NCBI RefSeq assembly: GCF_900103525.1
Contig: NZ_FNHN01000005.1
Coordinates: forward strand, 186,001 to 250,000
Reading direction: 5' to 3'
DNA from: Bacillus sp. OK048
GTDB lineage: Bacteria; Bacillota; Bacilli; Bacillales; Cytobacillaceae
DNA length: 64,000 bases
The notes under the pieces are model-generated. The model saw only the letters and a list, made by a program, of their open reading frames with translations, was not told the origin of the DNA and ran no database searches. The translations under genes were made by a program, and so were the position numbers. Numbering within the stretch: the first letter of the stretch is position 1; every line of letters begins with the position of its first letter. Below are positions 54,561 through 62,491 of this stretch, piece after piece.

Positions 54561-55383
54561 AAGCCAAGAATTGTTTGATATACTGAAACACATCTTCAGG
54601 GCGTTCTTCAGGAACCAAATGACCTGTTTCTTTTAAAATAACGAGTTCGGACTTTCTTAAATCATTTTTCAACCGCTCTCCCACGGTTAATGGTACTACC
54701 TTATCATGCTCTCCCCAAATTAATAAACATGGATGTGCAATTTGATTCAATGCTCCTGTAGAGAGGTCTCCTTCACGGTCGCGAATCATTCTTGTTAATG
54801 CCAAGAAGATTTCATCCTCTAAAAAAGGCTGCAAATAGCCAAACAGCATTTCGTCACTGAGTAATGAATGGTCATGCACAACATTTTGGAGATTTTGCCG
54901 TACACCAGACCGAGCGAGCCAAAACTTTACGTATAAATGGAAATAAGGAATGTAACTACTGATAATTAAAGGCAATCGTAAGCGTTTGGAATAAGATGAA
55001 CTACAAAGCAGGACGGCCCTTTCGGCAATATCCGGCTGTTGATTTAGGATATTTAGGACGATTTGGCCGCCCATTGAATGACCGATTAGGGTAATATCCT
55101 TTAAATCAAGTGAATGAATAAGCTGAATGACAGTTTGTGCAAGATTGCTATAAGAATAAACAAATTTGCTGCTTTTTCCACTTTTTCCAAAGGGAGGAAG
55201 ATCAATGGATACGACTTGAAATTCTTTATTTAAATAAGGGATTAAACGCCGATAACTAAAAGTTGAGGAAAGAAATCCATGAAGCAGTACGAGAGTCTTA
55301 GTGGAATCAGGGTTTGAATAGAATTCATAATAAATATCAATATTATTTACTTGCTGATTACGATAAAAGACTTTCTCTTCCAC
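54559..55383 (-). CDS. yugF: Alpha/beta hydrolase YugF
   Basis: A 274-residue alpha/beta hydrolase. Nucleophile elbow GHSMGG, acid Asp in GEHDKVVP, and final His in ETGHLVPEE complete the triad; oxyanion-hole region LLHGFLSS. Cytoplasmic, no signal; substrate unknown (esterase or C-C hydrolase type). GTG at 55383 was chosen because gaaggtgggataaac lies just upstream; the longer frame from 55449 adds an unsupported N-terminus. Confidence 0.87.
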   Translation of the reverse strand: MEEKVFYRNQQVNNIDIYYEFYSNPDSTKTLVLLHGFLSSTFSYRRLIPYLNKEFQVVSIDLPPFGKSGKSSKFVYSYSNLAQTVIQLIHSLDLKDITLIGHSMGGQIVLNILNQQPDIAERAVLLCSSSYSKRLRLPLIISSYIPYFHLYVKFWLARSGVRQNLQNVVHDHSLLSDEMLFGYLQPFLEDEIFLALTRMIRDREGDLSTGALNQIAHPCLLIWGEHDKVVPLTVGERLKNDLRKSELVILKETGHLVPEERPEDVFQYIKQFLA

Positions 55384-55580
55384 GTTGTTTATCCCACCTT
55401 CTGTTGATATGTTCGTGATTATAATTTCTCCTGCAATCTCTTGTTTCACACATGTTTTTGCACTTTTTCAAAAAAAAGAGGACATACCAAATATGGTTGT
55501 CCACTTCAAAAAAGGGGGGAATACTAGAAAGCTTACAGGTTTATGATGCCCTTTTTTTGAACATTTATGCAGTCAAAAAA

Positions 55581-55796
55581 TTAAATTTGTTTGTCAAGTT
55601 GATCTAATTTAAGTTCAGAAGCAGGGATATCAAGTACAGTCGACAATTTTAGAAGAGTTTGATTGCTTGGGATTTGTTCGCCAGTCTCATATTTTTCAAT
55701 TGTATGTGTCCCGACTCTAATTTTTTGGGCCAATTCCTCTTTGGTCATTTTCAAGTGTTCTCGATAATTTTTGATCGTACGGCCTATTGGATTCAC
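55581..55796 (-). CDS. Small Xre-type HTH regulator
   Basis: A 71-residue protein that is essentially one Cro/C1-type helix-turn-helix (IKNYREHLKMTKEELAQKIR, then VGTHTIEKYETGEQIPSNQT). Start: GTG at 55796 behind aggagagg; GTG at 55805 is too close to that site. Likely binds DNA as a dimer; targets unknown. It lies between yugF and the divergent gsp13, where B. subtilis has a comparable small gene. Confidence 0.78.
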   Translation of the reverse strand: MNPIGRTIKNYREHLKMTKEELAQKIRVGTHTIEKYETGEQIPSNQTLLKLSTVLDIPASELKLDQLDKQI

Positions 55797-55883
55797 ACTG
55801 ATCACCTCTCCTATAAAGACATTATCTCATATTTATATTACCATAAAATTCTTTTTTATTGGGAAGGTGCCATTTGAACATTA

Positions 55884-55897
55884 TGTTAACGTTTTCC
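55884..55897. promoter_or_regulatory. Candidate cre (CcpA) site upstream of yugI
   Basis: On the minus strand GGAAAACGTTAACA matches 13 of 14 positions of the cre consensus TGWAARCGYTWNCW; only the first base differs. It lies about 105 bases before the yugI start in the region shared with the Xre gene. Catabolite control of either gene is a prediction. Confidence 0.45.
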
Positions 55898-56002
55898 ATT
55901 CCAACTTTAGAAAAACCTTTTTTGATTAAATTTGCACAATGTGTTATAATTTCTTATTGCGTATATAAAAGATAAAAATAATTATTTCTTAGGAGTGTTT
56001 TC

Positions 56003-56407
56003 ATGACAGAAAAGATCGAAACTGGAAGTGTTTTAGCGGGTAAAGTAACTGGAATTCAACCTTATGGAGCGTTCATAGCATTAGATGATAATACACAAGG
56101 TCTTGTGCATATTTCAGAAATCACGCATGGTTATGTAAAAGATATTAATGATCATCTTAAAGTTGGAGATGAAGTGCAGGTAAAAGTATTATCAATTGAT
56201 GAAAATGCTGGGAAAATTGGTTTATCCATTCGTGCAACGGAAGAAGCACCTGTTCAACAGGCTGTTGCTAAACCAAAGAAACCTCGTAAGCGTCAAGCAG
56301 CTACTATTGTACCTGATGTTGATGGACAACAAGGCTTTAACACATTAAAAGATAAGCTTCAAGAGTGGATTGACCAATCTCAACGTGAAGATTTAATAAA
56401 GAAATAA
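56003..56407 (+). CDS. yugI: S1-domain RNA-binding protein, general stress protein 13
   Basis: A 134-residue protein: an S1 domain at 1-75 (GSVLAGKVTGIQPYGAFIAL, GLVHISEITHGYVKDI), a basic linker (KPKKPRKRQ) and a helical C-terminal tail. GSP13 is a ribosome-associated stress protein in B. subtilis. ATG at 56003 follows ttaggagtgttttc. A strong terminator is followed directly by a MITE-like element. Confidence 0.92.
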   Translation: MTEKIETGSVLAGKVTGIQPYGAFIALDDNTQGLVHISEITHGYVKDINDHLKVGDEVQVKVLSIDENAGKIGLSIRATEEAPVQQAVAKPKKPRKRQAATIVPDVDGQQGFNTLKDKLQEWIDQSQREDLIKK

Positions 56408-56414
56408 ATAAATG

Positions 56415-56467
56415 GTAAAAAACCTAGTGCCCTGCTTAAATAATAGCAGGCATTAGGTTTTTTATTT
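56415..56467 (+). terminator. Terminator of yugI
   Basis: AAAAACCTA-TGCCCTGCT...AGCAGG-ATTAGGTTTTTT with small bulges and a T-run. The MITE-like element at 56471 begins just past the T-run. Confidence 0.85.
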
Positions 56468-56470
56468 TGA

Positions 56471-56653
56471 GGCTGTGTTAAACTTGGCTGTTGATTTGAG
56501 CTCCAGGCACTTCGCTTTCCGCGGGCGGTCGGTGAGCCTCCTCGCCGCTGCGCGACTGCGGGGTCTCACCCTGACCTGCTAGTCCCGCAGGAGTCTCGTG
56601 CCTTCCGCTCAAATCAACAGGTTATAAAATCAACAGTATCATTTAACACAGCT
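56471..56653. mobile_element. MITE-like element with GC-rich core (copy 2)
   Basis: About 183 bp. Left end GGCTGTGTTAAACTTGGCTG then TTGATTTGAG; the right end in reverse is (A)GCTGTGTTAAATGATACTG then TTGATTT. Flanked by TATTTTGA (56463-56470 and 56654-56661), an 8-bp target duplication. The core (GCACTTCGCTTTCCGCGGGC, CCGCAGGAGTCTCGTGCCTT) is the reverse complement of that in the element at 59845. A second CTGTTGATTT near the right end suggests internal duplication. The rest of the 56408-56810 interval is AT-rich and gene-free. Confidence 0.8.
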
Positions 56654-56810
56654 TATTTTGAAAAGATTTTTATCGATTTTGTTCATTCTTTTTGCTGCCT
56701 CGGCTACAATAGGTATATATATTATTCACTTTTGAATAGAGGAACAAGGTTTAAGGCAATAGAACGCATTCAAAAAGTGTTGGGCTAAATGAAAAAACAG
56801 AGGTGCCAAA

Positions 56811-58094
56811 ATGGGGAATATTGAGATAACAAATAGTGTTGGTGATAATGAGATAGAGACATTAAATCTACTTACATCCACACAGATTGTTATTCATGAT
56901 GCGTTAACAAGAATGGGAATAAGGAAAGAAGCATTTGAATTATTAAAAGAACCATTAAGGATTCTCGAGGTCAGGATTCCCGTTCGTATGGATGATGGTT
57001 CTGTTAAGACTTTTAGCGGCTATCGGGCGCAGCATAATGATTCAGTTGGACCGACAATTGGAGGTGTTCGCTTCCATCCAAAAGTAAATGAAGATGAAGT
57101 GAAGGCATTGTCAATGTGGATGAGCTTGAAATGCGGTATTGCTGATTTACCTTTTGGCGGTGGAAAGGGTGGAATTATTTGTAACCCTCGTACTCTTTCC
57201 TTTGGTGAATTAGAACGTCTAAGTCGAGGGTATGTGCGTTCCATAAGTCAAATAGTGGGTCCAACCAAGGATATCCCGGCACCGGATATGTATACAAATT
57301 CTCAAATAATGGCCTGGATGATGGATGAATACAGTTGTCTTCGTAAATTTGACTCTCCTGGTTTTATTACGGGTAAACCGCTTATACTTGGAGGTTCAGA
57401 AGGCAGGGAGGAAGCAGGGGCACTTGGGGCTGCAATTTGTATTGAAGAAGCGGCAAAAATACAAGGACTTTCTCTAAAAGGGGCTCGAGTCATTGTTCAA
57501 GGATTCGGTAATGCAGGCAGTTATATTGCAAAATTCATGGGGCAAGCTGGAGCGATAATTGTTGGAATTTCTGATGTATATGGTGCCCTTTACGACCCAG
57601 ATGGACTAAATATTGAGTATTTATTGAGCCGCCGTGACAGTTTTGGAACGGTAACATCGCTTTTTGAAGGAACGCTTACCAATGAGGAATTGCTTGAACA
57701 AGAATGCGATATTCTTGTCCCTGCAGCGGTTTCAAATCAAATTACATCTAAAAATGCTTGTAATATAAGGGCTAAGATTGTGGTGGAGGCAGCAAATGGT
57801 CCCACAACAATAGAGGGTACTAGGATTCTTTCTGATCGTGGCATTTTAATTGTTCCCGATGTTTTGGCAGGGTCCGGGGGAGTTACTGTTTCATATTTCG
57901 AATGGGTTCAGAATAAACAAGGTTATTATTGGGACGATAAAGAAGTAGAAAAAAAATTACGAGAAAAGATGGTTAGGGCATTTCACCAAGTATATGAGAC
58001 CTCAAAAATCAGTAGTGTAAATTTGCGCATAGCCGCTTATATGGTTGGCGTTAGAAAAATGGTCGAAGCCTCAGAGTATAGAGGCTGGATATAA
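56811..58094 (+). CDS. NAD-specific glutamate dehydrogenase (GudB/RocG type)
   Basis: A 427-residue Glu/Leu/Phe/Val dehydrogenase family enzyme that deaminates glutamate to 2-oxoglutarate. Catalytic Lys119 region LPFGGGKGGIICNP, GPTKDIPAPDMYTN with the catalytic Asp, Rossmann loop VIVQGFGNAGSYIAKF, and AANGPTTIEG. Length and sequence match Bacillus RocG/GudB; neither symbol can be assigned safely. In Bacillus it serves glutamate breakdown and binds GltC. ATG at 56811 follows acagaggtgccaaa. Confidence 0.93.
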   Translation: MGNIEITNSVGDNEIETLNLLTSTQIVIHDALTRMGIRKEAFELLKEPLRILEVRIPVRMDDGSVKTFSGYRAQHNDSVGPTIGGVRFHPKVNEDEVKALSMWMSLKCGIADLPFGGGKGGIICNPRTLSFGELERLSRGYVRSISQIVGPTKDIPAPDMYTNSQIMAWMMDEYSCLRKFDSPGFITGKPLILGGSEGREEAGALGAAICIEEAAKIQGLSLKGARVIVQGFGNAGSYIAKFMGQAGAIIVGISDVYGALYDPDGLNIEYLLSRRDSFGTVTSLFEGTLTNEELLEQECDILVPAAVSNQITSKNACNIRAKIVVEAANGPTTIEGTRILSDRGILIVPDVLAGSGGVTVSYFEWVQNKQGYYWDDKEVEKKLREKMVRAFHQVYETSKISSVNLRIAAYMVGVRKMVEASEYRGWI

Positions 58095-58131
58095 GAAATC
58101 CTTGCAAATGGTTTGCAAGGATTTTTTTAAA
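58095..58131 (+). terminator. Terminator of the glutamate dehydrogenase gene
   Basis: AAATCCTTGCAAA-tgg-TTTGCAAGGATTTTTTT, a perfect 13-bp stem and T-run. Confidence 0.92.
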
Positions 58132-58165
58132 AGATAAGAAAGTATAAGGTTTTGAACTTAGTTTA

Positions 58166-58317
58166 CTGTCCAGCTCCAGCACCCTAGCGGCTAGTGTCCT
58201 TCGCTCTCCGCTCTACGATAAGTCAACATCGAATCGCCTCCGGCTCTTCGTGTTTCCTTTATCTCGGTTGGAGCGCTCCAGGCCATACGCCGCTGACCAG
58301 GGCGCTTGCGCTTTTCT
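58166..58317. repeat. GC-rich intergenic repeat family 2 (copy 3, divergent)
   Basis: About 150 bases from CTGTCCAGCTCCAGCACCCT to CAGGGCGCTTGCGCTTTTC. The ends match 38139-38265 (tgtc-agct-cagc-ccta start; AGGGCGCTT..GCGCTTTTC end) but the middle is different (CGCTCTCCGCTCTACGATAA, CGCCTCCGGCTCTTC). Non-coding; open frames across it are shadows. Confidence 0.7.
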
Positions 58318-58319
58318 TG

Positions 58320-58544
58320 TTAACTTCTATTGGTTTCTGGTTCTCTTACATGTGCCTCGTTTGGTTTGAAGAGAAGACCGAGGTTGATAAGCCCTGCTAT
58401 TCCAACCAAGCCATAAATAATGCGTGAAAGTGCTGAATTACCAAAAATGGCTTCAACTAAATTAAAATGAAAAAATCCAATTAAGCCCCAATTGATAGCC
58501 CCAATAATGGTAAGAATTAGAGCAATTCTTTGAATAGTACTCAA
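58320..58544 (-). CDS. yuzA: DUF378 membrane protein YuzA
   Basis: A 74-residue protein with two TM helices (about 6-27 and 40-60), including the family motif LTIIGAINWGLIGFFHFNLVEAIFG (quoted in part: GAINWGLIGFF). Function unknown. The start is TTG at 58544, 7 bases after aggaggg. Its homolog lies near yugI in B. subtilis. The repeat at 58166 abuts its 3' end. Confidence 0.87.
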   Translation of the reverse strand: MSTIQRIALILTIIGAINWGLIGFFHFNLVEAIFGNSALSRIIYGLVGIAGLINLGLLFKPNEAHVREPETNRS

Positions 58545-58672
58545 GCATGATCCCTCCTATTAATATTCTTACACTACTAGATTGCTGAAAACTAGAAACA
58601 AATATACATCGTTCTATTCTTTGCAAAATAAATTTTTTTCGATAATAATAAAATGTGGAAAGGATGGTGCTG

Positions 58673-59839
58673 ATGATGCATAACTTCACATTTTGGAATC
58701 CGACAAAATTAATTTTTGGAAAAGATCAGCTAGAGCAATTAAAAAATGAAATTCCTCGGTTTGGGAAAAAAGTCTTAGTCGTTTATGGCGGCGGAAGCAT
58801 TAAACGTAATGGTCTTTATGCCAAGGTAATGGGCGTATTAAAGTCAATTGATGCACAAGTATACGAATTACCTGGAGTTGAACCGAATCCTCGAATTACG
58901 ACTGCTCGTAAAGGGGTGGAAATTTGTAAAAATGAAGGGATTGACTTCCTGTTAGCTGTTGGCGGCGGAAGTGTAATTGATTGTACCAAGTTAATAGCAG
59001 CCGGTGCAAAATATGACGGAGACGCATGGGACTTGGTTGTAAAAAAAGCGGCAGTTAAAGAGGCATTGCCATTTGGAACGGTACTGACGTTAGCAGCTAC
59101 TGGTTCGGAAATGAATTCTGGGTCCGTTATTACCAATTGGGAGACGAATGAAAAATATGGGTGGGGAAGTCCATTCACTTTCCCTAAATTCTCCATTTTG
59201 GATCCTGTACATACTTTTTCGGTTCCAAGGGATCAGACGATATATGGAATTGTCGACATGATGTCTCATGTATTAGAGCACTATTTTCACTTGGAGGAAA
59301 ACACCTTATTCCAAGATCGAATGTGTGAATCATTACTACTTACCGTAATGGAAACCGCGCCTAAATTGCTTGCAAACCTTGAAAACTATGAACATCGGGC
59401 AACGATCCTTTATAGCGGGACAATGGCATTGAATGGGGTTTTAAATATGGGGTATCGAGGAGATTGGGCTACCCATAATCTTGAACACGCTGTATCAGCT
59501 GTGTATGATATCCCGCATGGCGGCGGTCTTGCGATTTTATTTCCTCACTGGATGAAACATAATCTCAACGTAAAACCAGAGCGGTTTAAACAACTTGCTG
59601 TAAGAGTATTTGGTGTAAACCCAGAAGGTAAGAGTGCGGAAGAAGCAGGACTAGAAGGGATTCAAAAATTACGTGAATACTGGAATAGTATCGGGGCACC
59701 AGTACGGTTAGCAGACTATGAAATTAATGACAGTAAAATTGAGTTGATGGCAGAAAGAGCCATGGCAAACGGTGAATTTGGCAACTTTACGAAATTAACT
59801 AGGGAAGATGTTTTAGCTATTTATCGGGAATCACTTTAG
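58673..59839 (+). CDS. yugJ: Iron-type alcohol (butanol) dehydrogenase YugJ
   Basis: Group III iron-dependent alcohol dehydrogenase of 388 residues. [16 protein letters not shown] start, [19 protein letters not shown]-binding region, [15 protein letters not shown], and the metal ligands in [11 protein letters not shown] and [20 protein letters not shown]. It reduces aldehydes such as butanal with NAD(P)H. ATG at 58673 was chosen for aaggatgg upstream; the next ATG (58676) is equally possible. Its TAG stop begins an 8-bp repeat that flanks a MITE-like element. Confidence 0.93.
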   Translation: MMHNFTFWNPTKLIFGKDQLEQLKNEIPRFGKKVLVVYGGGSIKRNGLYAKVMGVLKSIDAQVYELPGVEPNPRITTARKGVEICKNEGIDFLLAVGGGSVIDCTKLIAAGAKYDGDAWDLVVKKAAVKEALPFGTVLTLAATGSEMNSGSVITNWETNEKYGWGSPFTFPKFSILDPVHTFSVPRDQTIYGIVDMMSHVLEHYFHLEENTLFQDRMCESLLLTVMETAPKLLANLENYEHRATILYSGTMALNGVLNMGYRGDWATHNLEHAVSAVYDIPHGGGLAILFPHWMKHNLNVKPERFKQLAVRVFGVNPEGKSAEEAGLEGIQKLREYWNSIGAPVRLADYEINDSKIELMAERAMANGEFGNFTKLTREDVLAIYRESL

Positions 59840-59844
59840 CTTTT

Positions 59845-60011
59845 AGCTGTGTTAAAGGTAAATGTTGATTTTTGCGGAAGGCGCGAGACTCCTGCAGGAG
59901 GACGGGACAGGGGAGACCCCGCAGGCGCTTTAGCGCCGAGGAGGCTTCCCGAACCGCCTGCGGAAAGCGAAGCGCCTGGAGCACAAATCAACAGCCCAGT
60001 TTAACACAGCC
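59845..60011. mobile_element. MITE-like element with GC-rich core (copy 3)
   Basis: 167 bp. Left end AGCTGTGTTAAAGGTAAATG then TTGATTT; the right end in reverse is GGCTGTGTTAAACTGGGCTG then TTGATTT. Flanked by TAGCTTTT (59837-59844) and TAACTTTT (60012-60019), an 8-bp target duplication with one later change. The core GGAGGACGGGACAGGGGAGA, GCGCTTTAGCGCCGAGGAGG, GCGGAAAGCGAAGCGCCTGG matches 56471-56653 and the fad copy at 13029. It lies in the yugJ-pgi gap (59840-60182). Confidence 0.82.
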
Positions 60012-60182
60012 TAACTTTTAAATACGGGCATGTTCATCATGCTCGTTCTTTTTTCGACAAATTTTGAACAATGTAAAAAAAATGGCGAAAATGGGTACGC
60101 TTACAGGGAAAGACCATTCTTGATAATCTGTCCCGCATTGGTTAAAGTGAGTATTGAGAATAAAATTATGGAGGATACATTC

Positions 60183-61529
60183 ATGACACACATACGTTTT
60201 GATTACTCAAAAGCGTTAACCTTCTTTGCAGAACATGAAATTACATACTTACGTGATGCCGTTAAGGTAGCACACCATTCCCTGCACGAGCAAACTGGAG
60301 CAGGAAGTGACTTTTTGGGATGGATTGACCTTCCTACAAACTACGATAAGGAAGAGTTTTCCCGTATTAAAAAGGCTGCAGATAAAATTAAATCTGATTC
60401 AGATGTGCTGCTAGTAATTGGGATTGGCGGCTCATACTTAGGAGCAAGAGCTGCAATTGAAATGTTACAGCACAGCTTCTACAATGCACTTCCAAAAGAT
60501 AAGCGGAAAACCCCGCAAATTATTTTTGTCGGCAACAATATCAGTTCCACTTATATGAGAGATGTTATGGACCTTCTTGATGGAAAAGACTTCTCTGTTA
60601 ATGTTATTTCGAAGTCAGGTACAACAACGGAACCAGCTATTGCTTTTAGAATTTTCCGTAAGATGCTTGAGGAGAAATACGGTGTGGAAGAAGCCCGTAA
60701 GCGAATTTATGCGACAACAGATGCCGAAAAAGGTGCTCTGAAAACATTAGCGAATGAAGAAGGCTATGAATCTTTTGTCATTGCTGATGATATTGGCGGC
60801 AGGTACTCAGTATTAACAGCAGTTGGCTTACTTCCTATTGCTGTAAGTGGTGCTGACATTGATACAATGATGCAAGGTGCAGCAAAGGCGCAAGAAGACT
60901 TCAGCCATTCCGAGCTAGAAGAAAATCCAGCCTATCAATATGCTGCCGTTAGAAATGCTCTTTATAATAAAGGGAAAACAATTGAAATGCTGGTCAATTA
61001 TGAACCTGGACTTCAATACTTTTCTGAATGGTGGAAGCAATTGTTCGGAGAAAGTGAAGGCAAAGACCAAAAAGGGATTTATCCATCATCAGCGAACTTC
61101 TCAACGGATCTCCATTCACTTGGACAATATGTGCAAGAAGGTCGCCGTGATTTATTCGAAACGGTGATTAAGGTAGAAAAATCTCGTCATGAATTAACGA
61201 TTGAAGGTGCCGAAAGTGATTTAGACGGTTTAAATTATCTAGCTGGACAAACTGTTGACTTCGTTAATAATAAAGCATTCCAAGGAACCATGCTTGCTCA
61301 TACAGATGGCGGAGTTCCAAACTTAATCGTTTCAATTCCTGAACAAGATGAGTATACATTTGGCTATCTAGTCTATTTCTTTGAAAAGGCTTGTGCAATG
61401 AGTGGATACTTACTAGGAGTAAATCCATTCGATCAACCTGGTGTTGAAGCTTATAAGGTAAACATGTTTGCCCTATTAGGAAAACCAGGATTTGAAGAAA
61501 AAAAGGCAGAACTTGAAAAAAGACTTTAA
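60183..61529 (+). CDS. pgi: Glucose-6-phosphate isomerase
   Basis: A 448-residue enzyme that interconverts glucose 6-phosphate and fructose 6-phosphate. Seen: [34 protein letters not shown] (phosphate-binding), [15 protein letters not shown], and the late [16 protein letters not shown] signature with catalytic-region Lys. Length fits Firmicute Pgi. ATG at 60183 follows atggaggatacatt; the frame back to 60030 has no ribosome site. Followed by yugN as in B. subtilis. Confidence 0.97.
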   Translation: MTHIRFDYSKALTFFAEHEITYLRDAVKVAHHSLHEQTGAGSDFLGWIDLPTNYDKEEFSRIKKAADKIKSDSDVLLVIGIGGSYLGARAAIEMLQHSFYNALPKDKRKTPQIIFVGNNISSTYMRDVMDLLDGKDFSVNVISKSGTTTEPAIAFRIFRKMLEEKYGVEEARKRIYATTDAEKGALKTLANEEGYESFVIADDIGGRYSVLTAVGLLPIAVSGADIDTMMQGAAKAQEDFSHSELEENPAYQYAAVRNALYNKGKTIEMLVNYEPGLQYFSEWWKQLFGESEGKDQKGIYPSSANFSTDLHSLGQYVQEGRRDLFETVIKVEKSRHELTIEGAESDLDGLNYLAGQTVDFVNNKAFQGTMLAHTDGGVPNLIVSIPEQDEYTFGYLVYFFEKACAMSGYLLGVNPFDQPGVEAYKVNMFALLGKPGFEEKKAELEKRL

Positions 61530-61562
61530 TAAATAGTTGTGTATATTGAATTAGATTATAAA

Positions 61563-61604
61563 AAAGTAGGGTACTGTGAAAATCAGTACTCTATTTTTTA
61601 TAAC
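61563..61604 (+). terminator. Terminator of pgi
   Basis: AGTAGGGTACTG-tgaaaat-CAGTACTCTATTTTTT, a stem with a mismatch and a T-run. Confidence 0.82.
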
Positions 61605-61638
61605 TTTTGGGAAAACTAATAAAAAGGGGGCGAAAAGA

Positions 61639-62037
61639 TTGATTGAGATACCATCAATTATTGAGGGTAAACAATATGATTTATACAAGCTGGAACAAAC
61701 ATTAAAGCCAATCGGATATTCTATCGGAGGTAACTGGGATTATGACCACGGTGCCTTTGACTACAAAATAAATGATGAAGTGGGTTATCAGTTTCTAAGG
61801 CTTCCGTTTACAGCTGTAGATGGTCAGCTTGATGCACGTAATTGCACCGTTGAGCTCGGTCGGCCATACTTGTTATCCCATAAATACCAAATGGGACTTG
61901 ATGACCATATAGGTGATGCAGGTACCATGAATCAGTTTTCCGAGCCAGTGGATAAAGATGCAAGTTTTCCTGAACAATATATTGAAACAGGGAAGACCCT
62001 TGTTAAGGAGCTAGAATCCCTTTTGACTACGGTCTAA
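61639..62037 (+). CDS. yugN: YugN-like family protein
   Basis: A 132-residue soluble protein of the YugN family (GYSIGGNWDYDHGAFDYKIN, TVELGRPYLLSHKYQMGLDD). Function unknown. The start is TTG at 61639 behind aaagggggcg; the frame from 61576 runs through the pgi terminator. Placement after pgi matches B. subtilis. Confidence 0.87.
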   Translation: MIEIPSIIEGKQYDLYKLEQTLKPIGYSIGGNWDYDHGAFDYKINDEVGYQFLRLPFTAVDGQLDARNCTVELGRPYLLSHKYQMGLDDHIGDAGTMNQFSEPVDKDASFPEQYIETGKTLVKELESLLTTV

Positions 62038-62178
62038 ACGATAGGGATATTGTACTAGGATAATGTTCACGAAAGGTACAATTATTTTTAATTCAGCCTA
62101 CTTGTTTTAATGTGAAAAATTACTTAAATTAAGGTTAATAATATAAATATGTTATAAACCCGAAAAGAGGTGTCAGCC

Positions 62179-62343
62179 ATGGAAACGAGCATGAACTATT
62201 TGTTATCTGATATTGAAAAAACGAGAATTGAAATGATTGATTTAGCACGACAATATGGATATTCAAACCCAAATGTTGTTCAATGTAGCCAAAAGCTCGA
62301 TATCCTTTTAAATGTTTATGATAATAAACCGGCAAGCCCCTAA
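62179..62343 (+). CDS. Spo0E-like aspartyl-phosphate phosphatase
   Basis: A 54-residue two-helix protein: METSMNYLLSDIEKTRIEMI, then an ARQYGYSN loop and CSQKLDILLN, which carries the Spo0E-family S-x-x-L-D motif. Such proteins remove phosphate from Spo0A~P or related regulators and hold back sporulation; the exact target here is unknown. ATG at 62179 follows aaagaggtgtcagcc. A terminator follows. Its opposite-strand frame is a shadow. Confidence 0.85.
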   Translation: METSMNYLLSDIEKTRIEMIDLARQYGYSNPNVVQCSQKLDILLNVYDNKPASP

Positions 62344-62355
62344 ATAATAAGTTCA

Positions 62356-62395
62356 TGTAACCTTCCAATACAATCTATTGGAAGGTTATTTTATA
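62356..62395 (+). terminator. Terminator of the Spo0E-like gene
   Basis: TAACCTTCCAATA-caatc-TATTGGAAGGTTA followed by TTTTAT, a perfect 13-bp stem. Confidence 0.85.
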
Positions 62396-62491
62396 TATCG
62401 AAAAGGAAAACAATTGATAAAGAGGAATAATTTCCATGCCAGATGCAAACTTTATTAAACGTGAAGAAGGTTTAATTTGAGGTGTGTGTGA

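Noticed and set aside
58194..58427. 77-codon plus-strand frame
   Set aside because: It covers a dispersed repeat and the antisense of yuzA.
60030..60182. Upstream extension of pgi
   Set aside because: No ribosome site; the ATG at 60183 is preceded by ATGGAGGATAC and matches the Pgi family start.
62135..62368. 77-codon minus-strand frame
   Set aside because: Antisense shadow of the Spo0E-like gene, which has a good ribosome site and family motif.
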